From NCBI GenBank assembly GCA_964546145.1, contig CAZJIU010000094.1:1-7285 (forward strand): 7,285 nucleotides of DNA. Direction: 5' to 3'. The notes beneath the pieces were generated by a model. It did not search any database, was not told the DNA's origin, and saw nothing but the letters and a program-made list of their open reading frames with translations. This DNA is from CAZAKO01 sp964546145. Lineage in GTDB: Bacteria > Fidelibacterota > UBA2242. Below are positions 1 to 6,075 of this stretch, one piece after another; position 1 is the first letter of the stretch, and each line of letters opens with the position of its first letter. A program made the position numbers and the translations under genes.

Positions 1-100
1 TTGATGTTTTTTCGCATCTCATAACAAAACAATATTATCCAGATAATTTTCTAAAGTCAAATGGAATATCATCCAAGTCGGATAATATTCCAGATTCGGA
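1..100. repeat. Direct repeat copy 1 (~100 bp, structured)
   Basis: This copy aligns without any gap to 2683-2782, with 77 of 100 positions identical by hand count. The best conserved parts are positions 31-60 and 81-100; positions 61-80 have diverged. It carries a perfect 10-base inverted pair, AATATTATCC at 31-40 and GGATAATATT at 80-89, and CCAGAT follows or overlaps each arm. The repeat begins at the window edge, so it may extend further left. It does not code for anything visible. It could be a dispersed intergenic repeat of the host genome or a duplicated regulatory region. Confidence 0.75.
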
Positions 101-237
101 TAAAACCAGACGCTTTTTGATTAGAGTTAAGCCGCTTGTTAGCTGATTAATGATAGATAAAGTTCAATAAACCTAATCGTTTTTCAATTTGGTACAGATC
201 GCCAACTGCACTAAACGCGACGTTAGCCGTTGCTATT
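101..237. other. AT-rich non-coding stretch downstream of the serine hydrolase gene
   Basis: No coding frame is supported here. Next to the hydrolase stop codon is a small imperfect inverted repeat, GCCAAC at 201-206 and GTTAGC at 222-227 (one G-T pair). A further GTTAGCT lies at 138-144 beside GCCGCTT. These boxes resemble the ends of integron attC sites but do not meet the strict GTTRRRY consensus. No terminator with a T-run is evident for the minus-strand gene. Confidence 0.4.
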
Positions 238-1983
238 CTATTTTGTTTTCCGGAATGTTATTCCTCCAAAATCAACTAAGTCATAATTTTCATCTTCCGT
301 GAATTTTACGGTATAGCTAAAGCCTACTCCTAAACCGCTTGTAACGGCATATTCTGCAGAAATCACATTTAATGGAAAAGGGTACTCACCATCATAAGCA
401 ATTAATTTCAGCATCAATACTCTATCCTCAACCAACGACAATTCTGCCCCTTTAAATTTTGTGTCACCAACTAACAGCTGGTAACCGTAATGTTCGTATG
501 CTCCCAGTTTTTTGCTTAATAACGCAGGGTTGAATTTATTCAGCTTGTATCCTAATCGAGATTCGTTATTTCCTTTTTTATGAAACAGAATATGAAAATC
601 ATCATAATCCATAAAACAATATCGTTCATTATCTTTTACAGACAGGGAATCCTGCCCCACTTTTTCATAAGGGACAAATTCATTTTCAGATAATGCTTTT
701 AAGATAAATTGCTTGCCATCTCTATTAATTACAAGGTCTCCATCTTCTGAAGAAATCGTTAGATATGAAAATCCCTGAGAATAATCCCCGGCATGTTTCT
801 TTAAAATATCTACTGGTAAATCAATGGGTTTAATTTCATTATGTAATTTTTTTATTATCGGTTGTGGAATAATGTCAGGAACACTTAATCCGAATTTTCT
901 TATGAAATTGAAGGAGAAGTCTCTTTTCAGGGATTCCCCCTCAGCTGAATTTATTAAAATCATGACAGCTGTATTTTTTGCAGGAATCAGACATATTTCA
1001 GCGTGTCCGGTTACTGCGTCTCCGGCATGAGTGACCGCCAAGACCGAGTCATTTTTAAACATGAACCAGCCCAATCCTTTTTTATTGGATTCTATCAGGA
1101 CATGATCACTTTGAAGAGCGAACATCTCCTGAACTGTTTTTGTTTGAATAAGGGGTGAGTTCACCCCATTATATGCATCCATTAGACCTCTGGCATATTT
1201 AATAAAATCATTGATGCTGGTATAAATCCCTCCTGATGCAATATCCCTGAACCCGTATTCGTGCATGCTTTCCCCTCCGCAATATACCTTGGTTCTGTTT
1301 TTTAAGGAATCCATTATAAAACCCGAATTACTCATTCCAAGCGGGGTAAATATATTTTTATGAATATATTCAGGATAATCTTGCTTGCTTACCTCTTTTA
1401 TGAGGTGCCCTAAAATGTTGTAGCCTGAATTAGAATAAGATTCGACCATACCCGGAGGAGATAATAAATAGGTTTCATTGATAAATCCCAATACATCAGT
1501 ATATTTTCCCGATCCCAGATCACTATTCTTCAATATATCAGTCTGGATACCCGAGGAATGGGTGATAACAGATTTTACTGTAAGCTGTTCTAAATCCACT
1601 CCCCTTGTTTTCGGATGAAACTGAGGCAGGTATTTATTCAAGGGTTGGTTAATGTTCACTAATCCCTTTTCCTGAAGTTGCATTATTGCCAGGGCGGTAA
1701 ATGTTTTAGTTGCTGAAGCAATGTTTACAACGGTATTTATAGTCATGGGTACATTGTTCTCTTTATTGGCGTATCCATATCCATTTTTCCAGATGACCGT
1801 GCCATCAACGATAATTGCGGCACTTACCCCAATGATATTATCCGATTCCATTTTTTGTTTGATGAGATCTTCAGATTCTTTGATCAGTTCGGAATAATTA
1901 CTATTGTTTAGAGCATTAATACTTATTACCGGGAAAATAATAAACAGTATTAATAAAACGGTAAATGTTCTACTCTTTGTCAT
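238..1983 (-). CDS. Exported serine hydrolase, beta-lactamase/class C (AmpC-like) family, with C-terminal extension
   Basis: The 581-residue protein starts with a Sec-type signal peptide: basic MTKSR, a hydrophobic run over residues 7-21, and likely cleavage near residue 24-25. The catalytic domain (about 35-365) has the family's three motifs. They are S90-A-T-K93 (nucleophile serine and general-base lysine), Y183-S-N185, and H319-A-G321, which replaces the KTG motif. Also typical are THSSG (141-145), PLGM (214-217), ASGGIYTS (249-256) and GLGW (303-306). Residues ~390-455 look like a DUF3471/lipocalin-like beta domain, and the last ~100 residues have no clear assignment. Such proteins act outside the cytoplasm as beta-lactamases, D-Ala-D-Ala peptidases or esterases; the substrate cannot be read from sequence. 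The start ATG at 1983 has an AAGGGGG ribosome site at 1989-1995. The gene is AT-rich compared with the sugar genes to the right, a sign of separate origin. Confidence 0.9.
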   Translation of the reverse strand: MTKSRTFTVLLILFIIFPVISINALNNSNYSELIKESEDLIKQKMESDNIIGVSAAIIVDGTVIWKNGYGYANKENNVPMTINTVVNIASATKTFTALAIMQLQEKGLVNINQPLNKYLPQFHPKTRGVDLEQLTVKSVITHSSGIQTDILKNSDLGSGKYTDVLGFINETYLLSPPGMVESYSNSGYNILGHLIKEVSKQDYPEYIHKNIFTPLGMSNSGFIMDSLKNRTKVYCGGESMHEYGFRDIASGGIYTSINDFIKYARGLMDAYNGVNSPLIQTKTVQEMFALQSDHVLIESNKKGLGWFMFKNDSVLAVTHAGDAVTGHAEICLIPAKNTAVMILINSAEGESLKRDFSFNFIRKFGLSVPDIIPQPIIKKLHNEIKPIDLPVDILKKHAGDYSQGFSYLTISSEDGDLVINRDGKQFILKALSENEFVPYEKVGQDSLSVKDNERYCFMDYDDFHILFHKKGNNESRLGYKLNKFNPALLSKKLGAYEHYGYQLLVGDTKFKGAELSLVEDRVLMLKLIAYDGEYPFPLNVISAEYAVTSGLGVGFSYTVKFTEDENYDLVDFGGITFRKTK

Positions 1984-2010
1984 TTGGACCCCCTTCGTTT
2001 TTGACGGCTG

Positions 2011-2049
2011 GGCTCTCCGGCGCGAGCGTCCGGTGAGCCGGTGTTAGAC
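2011..2049 (-). other. attC-like hairpin with GTCTAAC box (possible degenerate integron recombination site)
   Basis: Read on the minus strand, GTCTAAC (2049-2043) fits the R'' consensus RYYYAAC. It is followed by a GC-rich imperfect palindrome whose arms lie at 2030-2039 and 2011-2020: ten bases with one mismatch and a nine-base loop. The TAA stop of the PH-domain gene (2044-2046) lies inside the box, as is often seen for cassette ORFs. A matching GTTRRRY (R') box on the far side is not found before the next gene, so the site would be incomplete or decayed. A plain transcription hairpin is the alternative, but no T-run follows on either strand. Confidence 0.35.
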
Positions 2050-2547
2050 GGTACTATTAATAGATTTTGCTTCTCGAATGTATTGCAAAACATCATCTGG
2101 ATGTCGCGTCGAGAAGGAAACATCCCTCACAAGCCTACTCCTCCTTTTGAGTGCGACCACAACCCTGGGATATTCCAGGAAATTGAAAGAAACACGGTAT
2201 CTTCGATGAGCAACAAAGAAGTGAATTCCTGCGCCTCCCAATCGCAAGAATACCGGCAGATGATCGAGTTGAAAATCCTCAATATTCTCGATCGGAACAG
2301 TCCAGGTAAAAATGCCAAAGATGAGTTTCAAAGTCTCTTGAGTGATGCGAATCTTGAGTGTTCGGTAGTTCACCGAGTAGAACAGAAAGAAAACCGAAAG
2401 ACACAAGAAAACTATAGCCAGGGTCTCAAACGCGACGGAATTCACACGCCAAATGAATAATACCAAGAAGAGGATCGTGAGTACCAAGAAGAGTGCAGTT
2501 GTTCTGGTGGATGACAGTCTTTCCTCGTAAATAGAGTTATTGATCAT
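2044..2547 (-). CDS. Small membrane protein with two transmembrane helices and a bacterial PH-like domain
   Basis: With the ATG at 2547 the product is 167 residues. This start is preferred because GGGAGAAGG lies about seven bases upstream, whereas a TTG six codons earlier would lie inside that ribosome site. Two adjacent hydrophobic helices, about residues 17-36 and 40-59, form an N-terminal hairpin anchor. A ~100-residue beta-rich domain follows that looks like the PH-like fold of DUF304-type proteins (TLKIRIT..LKLIFGIFTWTVPIENI, with a C-terminal SFSTRHPDDVLQYI helix). The C-terminal domain should face the cytoplasm. The function is not known. The gene stands alone with its own upstream and downstream attC-like boxes and shares strand with the serine hydrolase 60 bases downstream. 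Confidence 0.7.
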   Translation of the reverse strand: MINNSIYEERLSSTRTTALFLVLTILFLVLFIWRVNSVAFETLAIVFLCLSVFFLFYSVNYRTLKIRITQETLKLIFGIFTWTVPIENIEDFQLDHLPVFLRLGGAGIHFFVAHRRYRVSFNFLEYPRVVVALKRRSRLVRDVSFSTRHPDDVLQYIREAKSINSTV

Positions 2548-2565
2548 GGAAGTACCTTCTCCCAA

Positions 2566-2682
2566 CCAGAAATCTAATCGAAGCCGTGACGGTTTTCAAG
2601 TCGCTCTCTTTGTGACGCCTAACATATTGATGAGCGCTCGGATAATTTCTTATAGCCAATTTTTCCTATCTGATCGCCTGAA
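2566..2682. other. Non-coding stretch with GCCTAAC/GTTAGGC box
   Basis: No reading frame is supported here. On the minus strand GTTAGGC (2623-2617) exactly fits the integron R' consensus GTTRRRY. It is preceded by a GAGCGCTC palindrome (2632-2639), as expected upstream of an R' box. It lies 70 bases upstream of the PH-domain start codon, where a cassette junction would be expected. A full attC partner (R'' plus L'') is not clear; GGCTATAA at 2651-2658 on the minus strand is at best a decayed match. Confidence 0.35.
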
Positions 2683-2782
2683 TTGATATTTTTTTGTATC
2701 TCATTACCCAAAAATATTATGCAGATAATTTTTGAAAGTCAAATTTAATGTTGCTTAAACCTGTTAATATTCCAGATTTGGA
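2683..2782. repeat. Direct repeat copy 2 (~100 bp, structured)
   Basis: This is the second copy of the repeat at 1-100, in the same orientation, with 77% identity and no insertions or deletions. The inverted core is kept in shortened form, AATATTA at 2713-2719 and TAATATT at 2765-2771. It lies about 115-215 bases upstream of the plus-strand start codon at 2899, so a role in the leader or promoter of that gene is possible. Confidence 0.75.
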
Positions 2783-2898
2783 TATTGTTGCCATTTAAAT
2801 CGTTCTTGCTTTTCTGATATGTCACCAAAAGTTACTTTGCGAATCTAATTCGATGAATATTAGTAATCGTGAACATCTTGAATCGAGGAGAAATAACA

Positions 2899-3080
2899 AT
2901 GGNNNNNNNNNNNNNNNNNNNNNNNNNNNNNNNNNNNNNNNNNNNNNNNNNNNNNNNNNNNNNNNNNNNNNNNNNNNNNNNNNNNNNNNNNNNNNNNNNN
3001 NNATAATGCGGGTGGTTGGCGCCCTGCCATTCGAGCAGTTGAAACAACAGATTGACCAGCATTATCCTGAAAGTAATTAA
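2899..3080 (+). CDS. Gene interrupted by an assembly gap: start codon and C-terminal tail only; identity unknown
   Basis: An ATG at 2899-2901 follows a good ribosome site, GAGGAG at 2885-2890, and only four bases of the gene are seen before the N run. After the gap an open frame runs from 3003 to a TAA at 3078-3080 and encodes a tail, VVGALPFEQLKQQIDQHYPE. A C-terminal G-A-x-P-F-E-x-(L/F)-K-Q-x-I-D pattern is reminiscent of thioredoxin-fold proteins of the DsbA type, but this is only a resemblance. The start and the tail need not belong to the same gene, since the true gap length is unknown. The apparent phase across the N run is meaningless. The tail ends 83 bases before eda on the same strand, so the two may be cotranscribed. 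Confidence 0.45.
2903..3002. other. Assembly gap (100 N)
   Basis: This is a run of exactly 100 undetermined bases, the usual placeholder for a scaffold join of unknown length. It removes most of a plus-strand gene that starts at 2899. Confidence 0.97.
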
Positions 3081-3163
3081 TCGAATAATTACGCTTGAAA
3101 TGCTGGAAAATACGGGAAAAGCGATTATATTTGCAGGCAGTGATGAATTAAACGGAGGAAAGC

Positions 3164-3811
3164 ATGAGCAGGCAGGAGATCGTGGAGAAGCTGGAGCAGT
3201 CAGGCGTGGTGGCGGTGGTGCGTTTGCAGAGTGCCGAAAATCTGGATCAGATTATTGCCGCCCTGGCACGCGGCGGTATCCGGGCCCTGGAAATTACCAT
3301 GACGACGCCCGATGCGATCACAATTATCCGGAATATTTCCCGCTCATTGCCAGCAGATTTTCTGATTGGCGCCGGTACGGTCTTGGATGCCGCAACGGCT
3401 GAAAAAGTGATCCTTGCCGGTGCTCAATTCGTAGTTAGTCCGATTTTTGATCCGAAAATTATCGCGATGGCGCATAAGTACGACAAGGCAGCACTGGCGG
3501 GTGCCTTCTCGGCAACCGAAATATTTGCCGCCTGGCAAGCCGGGGCGGATGTGGTCAAAGTCTTCCCTGCCACCGTGGTTGGTCCGGGCTATTTTAAAGA
3601 CATACATGGTCCTTTGCCGCAGATCAAGCTTACCCCAACCGGCGGAGTAACTATTGATAATGCGGCAGAATTCATCCGCTGCGGGGCGGTATTTCTGGGA
3701 GTTGGAACGGCGCTGCTGGATAAGCAGATGATCAGGAATCAGGACTGGCAAGCACTAGAAGAGCGAGCCCGGGTATTTCATGCAGCCGTAGCTGGTGCAC
3801 GCCGGCAGTAA
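3164..3811 (+). CDS. eda: 2-dehydro-3-deoxy-phosphogluconate (KDPG) aldolase
   Basis: This class I aldolase cleaves KDPG to pyruvate and D-glyceraldehyde-3-phosphate in the cytoplasm, the last step of the Entner-Doudoroff and hexuronate/pectin routes. The 215 residues match the usual length (E. coli Eda 213). The TIM-barrel landmarks are in order: VVAVVR with R20, the catalytic glutamate E43 in ALEITMTTP, GAGTV (69-73), SP at 92-93, and the Schiff-base lysine K132 in DVVKVFPA. TPTGGV and FLGVGTAL follow as phosphate-binding segments. The segment AGAFSATE (112-119) replaces the more common PGxxTPTE, so relaxed substrate choice (KDPGal/KHG) cannot be excluded. ATG 3164 is supported by GGAGG at 3154-3158. 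There is no obvious terminator after the gene, which stands before the uronate operon and probably serves it. Confidence 0.93.
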   Translation: MSRQEIVEKLEQSGVVAVVRLQSAENLDQIIAALARGGIRALEITMTTPDAITIIRNISRSLPADFLIGAGTVLDAATAEKVILAGAQFVVSPIFDPKIIAMAHKYDKAALAGAFSATEIFAAWQAGADVVKVFPATVVGPGYFKDIHGPLPQIKLTPTGGVTIDNAAEFIRCGAVFLGVGTALLDKQMIRNQDWQALEERARVFHAAVAGARRQ

Positions 3812-4041
3812 TTCTTTATAAATTTATCCTTGATAGTTTCGATATATTCTGATTTGCAGATCTCGTCTGTTTGAGAAATAGCAACCTCATTCATACAATT
3901 CTTCAATAAGATATTTTAGGTGAAGTTAGCAACGTCTGGGCACATCGCTCTGTGGTGTGGTCAAAGAATGTCGCAACGCACCTGCCAGCCCTGCTGTTTT
4001 TTCAATTTCACACAATTGATTAATAGATAGAAAAAATTTTC
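3812..4041. other. Intergenic region between eda and the regulator
   Basis: No gene, tRNA or strong terminator was found. The first ~100 and last ~40 bases are AT-rich. A block at about 3920-3996 is richer in G+C and contains the hexamer GCAACG twice (3930-3935 and 3974-3979). It does not translate into anything recognisable. A very short hairpin (CAGC/GCTG, 3986-3996) followed by six T is too weak to call a terminator. Confidence 0.5.
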
Positions 4042-4070
4042 TTGCCAATAAGTAACTTTCTTTTTATCTT
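4042..4070 (+). promoter_or_regulatory. Putative sigma-70-type promoter of the uronate operon
   Basis: TTGCCA at 4042-4047 (one mismatch to TTGACA) and TATCTT at 4065-4070 (four of six to TATAAT) are separated by exactly 17 bases. Transcription would begin near 4077, giving a leader of about 40 bases before the regulator ATG. If the organism belongs to Bacteroidota proper, whose housekeeping promoters differ (TTTG/TAnnTTTG), this match would be less meaningful. Confidence 0.4.
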
Positions 4071-4085
4071 GGTATACCAGGTATA
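4069..4085. promoter_or_regulatory. Putative operator, UxuR/ExuR-like palindrome at the transcription start
   Basis: Two perfect palindromes overlap: TGGTATACCA (4070-4079) and TATACCAGGTATA (4073-4085). The first has the TGGT..ACCA form common to GntR-family sites and matches the core TTGGTATACCA reported for the hexuronate repressors UxuR and ExuR. It overlaps the proposed -10 end and start point, as expected for a repressor site. The adjacent gene encodes a GntR-LacI regulator in a uronate operon, so autoregulation is the simplest reading. Confidence 0.5.
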
Positions 4086-4117
4086 TGAAGGTTTGATTTT
4101 AAGCAGGCTGATTAAAA

Positions 4118-5230
4118 ATGGTTGATTTAAGAGATCCCTTACCTTTATATCGGCAGGTTGCCAATGACATCCGTGCCCGCATTGAATCGGGGGCATTGCA
4201 GGTTGATGATCGAATTGGATCCCAGCAGGAATTGACTAAGCTCTACCAAGTTAGCCCAATTACCGTGAAAAAAGCCGTCGCCGACCTGATCCGCGAGGGT
4301 TTATTATACAGTCGTGTCGGTAAAGGGATTTATGTAGCCCGACCGCAAAAGGTTTTAGATTATTCCAAAACCAGCACCATTGGCTTTGTCCTCAGAGATT
4401 TGAACAGCCCGTTCTTTTCCCGGATCTTGATGAGTGTTGAGCGGGCAATTTCTGATAACCACTATAATCTTTTACTGGCAAATTCAGGCAATCAACCCGA
4501 GATTGAAGATAACCAGATCAATCGTTTCCTGGATTTGGGTGTCAACGGCATTATCATTGCCTCAATGAGCCACCAATACAGTGCCACGCCCCTGATCCGC
4601 AAGTTGACCGAAGAGAATTATCCCTGTGTCATTGTTTCTTATATTGTTGATGAGGATGTTTGTCATATCGGTACTGATCACATCCTGGGTGGATATATTG
4701 CGGCGGAACATTTGATCAAATGTGGGTATCAGAGGATTGGTTATATTGATGGTGAGGAGGGCAACAAAGTCGGCGAATTGCGCAGGATCGGGTTTCAGAA
4801 GGCGCTGACTGATAATCACCTGTCTTATCAGGAGGAATATATCTTGCGACTGCGGCGGCGAGGTGAGTGGTACGATTATGAATCGGGCTATGAAATTGGG
4901 GAACATTTTATCGGGTTGGACAATCGGCCTGAGGCGATATTTGCCTATAATGATCTGGCAGCTCTGGGATTTCAACGCGCGGTTCTCGATAAAGGATTGC
5001 TTGTACCGGAAGATGTGGCTATCGTTGGTTTTGACGATATCGCCAGTGGAATTACCGCGCCGATTCCGCTGACTACTGTTCATCAACCGACCGATGAAAT
5101 TGGTCATCTCGCGGTCACGACTTTAATTGACAAGATCAACGGGCAACCGGTCAAAGTCCGCCAGATTCTTAAGCCGTCGCTGATTATTCGTGAATCCTGC
5201 GGTGCGCGCTTGCAGTCAAAGAGGGAGTGA
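4118..5230 (+). CDS. Transcriptional regulator, GntR winged helix plus LacI-type sugar-binding domain (AraR-like)
   Basis: The 370-residue protein has an N-terminal GntR winged-helix domain (about 7-75): PLYRQVANDIRARI, then the recognition helix within SPITVKKAVADLIREG (46-61), then the wing GKGIYVA. A periplasmic-binding-protein-like effector domain (about 86-365) starts TIGFVLRDLNSPFF. It includes GVNGIIIAS, AIFAYNDLAALG and VAIVGFDDI, all typical of LacI/GalR sensors. This arrangement is that of B. subtilis AraR and relatives, which release DNA when a sugar binds. The start ATG has a weak ribosome site (AGCAGG at 4102-4107), fitting low expression of a regulator. It heads an apparent operon with DUF4861, kduI and the uronate isomerase, so the effector is probably a uronate or its catabolic intermediate. 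That assignment is by context only. Confidence 0.9.
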   Translation: MVDLRDPLPLYRQVANDIRARIESGALQVDDRIGSQQELTKLYQVSPITVKKAVADLIREGLLYSRVGKGIYVARPQKVLDYSKTSTIGFVLRDLNSPFFSRILMSVERAISDNHYNLLLANSGNQPEIEDNQINRFLDLGVNGIIIASMSHQYSATPLIRKLTEENYPCVIVSYIVDEDVCHIGTDHILGGYIAAEHLIKCGYQRIGYIDGEEGNKVGELRRIGFQKALTDNHLSYQEEYILRLRRRGEWYDYESGYEIGEHFIGLDNRPEAIFAYNDLAALGFQRAVLDKGLLVPEDVAIVGFDDIASGITAPIPLTTVHQPTDEIGHLAVTTLIDKINGQPVKVRQILKPSLIIRESCGARLQSKRE

Positions 5231-5276
5231 ATGTCGTATAATAATTTGAATAAAATTTATCTGAAAGGGAGTTACC

Positions 5277-5975
5277 ATGATGAAAAATAAAATTTACTGG
5301 GTGATTGTTGGTGGATTGATTGGTTTGATTGGCTGCGGTTCCGCCGATAATATTCGCACGTTGTACGCGGGCAAGCTGCAGATTAGTGTTATTAATGAAA
5401 GTGATTTCAGTCGTTCATACGCTTTGGTGCAAGTCAATTTGAAAGAGCTGGCAGAGAAAAAGCAGGTGCCGCTGTCATTTCTCAATTCGCTGGTCGTGCT
5501 GGTTGATGGAGTGGAAGTGTCCTCACAGAAAGTGGGTAATCAGCTCTATTTTTGCCAGGCTTTCGGACCGCGGGAGCAAGAGCGGGTCGTAATTCGATCT
5601 TCGGTCGAAAATAGACCGCTGCGTCCTTATGAACAAAGGGCGCACGCCGAGTTGTCAAAGAAGATTGGTGGAAGTTTCCAGGATAAACGGTATGTCGGCG
5701 GAGAATTTACGGTGGTGCAATCGGAAAAAGTGCCCGATTGGCATATAGACCATGATACCTATTATCGTTTTGAGGGTCCCGGCTGGGAATCGGATAAGGT
5801 GGGCTATCGGTTCTACCTCGACCAGCGTAACCGGATTGATATTTTTGGGAAGAAAGTCAATAAGATGGTTTTACCGTCTGTCGGGCTGGATAGCTTAGAT
5901 TTGTACCATGAAATGAGTGACTGGGGGATGGATATCTTTAAAGTTGGAGAGTCGTTGGGAATCGGTTCTATTGCT
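5277..5975 (+). CDS. DUF4861 family lipoprotein, 3' end lost in assembly gap
   Basis: The first 233 residues are present. A signal peptide II runs M1 to G19 with lipobox L17-I-G-C20, so the mature protein should be lipid-anchored outside the cytoplasm. The body shows the DUF4861 pattern: an N-terminal beta-rich part, then EGPGWESDKVGYRFYLDQRN, DIFGKK, VGLDSLDLYHEMSDWGMD and KVGESLGIGSIA just before the gap. Family members are about 400 residues long, so roughly the last 40% is missing. DUF4861 genes are often found with polysaccharide, especially pectin or rhamnogalacturonan, utilisation genes; the activity is not established. ATG 5277 has AAGGGAG at 5265-5271; a second ATG follows immediately at 5280. 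It lies 46 bases after the regulator, in the same operon. Reading on through the N run yields a false tail in the wrong frame for KduI. Confidence 0.85.
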
Positions 5976-6075
5976 NNNNNNNNNNNNNNNNNNNNNNNNN
6001 NNNNNNNNNNNNNNNNNNNNNNNNNNNNNNNNNNNNNNNNNNNNNNNNNNNNNNNNNNNNNNNNNNNNNNNNNNN
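5976..6075. other. Assembly gap (100 N) between the DUF4861 gene and kduI
   Basis: This is a run of exactly 100 undetermined bases. Before it is the middle of a DUF4861 protein; after it is KduI from about residue 72 of the E. coli numbering, in a different phase. Together the missing parts (roughly 170-200 plus ~70 residues) need about 700-800 bases, so the true gap is probably much longer than shown. Confidence 0.97.

Noticed and set aside
2011..2039. GC-rich hairpin between the two minus-strand genes, as an intrinsic terminator
   Set aside because: No T-run follows the stem on either strand; the attC-like reading explains the adjacent GTCTAAC box better.
2041..2460. Plus-strand open frame of 139 codons opposite the PH-domain gene
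   Set aside because: It has no family resemblance and lies entirely antisense to a gene with a clear membrane hairpin, domain pattern and ribosome site.
3052..3402. Plus-strand open frame overlapping the start of eda
   Set aside because: Its product is low-complexity G/R-rich where it overlaps eda in another frame. The eda frame is clearly the real one.
3986..4002. Short hairpin CAGC-CCT-GCTG followed by six T, as a terminator
   Set aside because: The stem is only four pairs and lies 175 bases past eda, so it is too weak to call.
5237..5242. Perfect TATAAT between the regulator and the lipoprotein gene, as an internal promoter
   Set aside because: There is no acceptable -35 at 16-18 bases; the only TTG-like hexamer (TTGCAG at 5210-5215) is 21 bases away.
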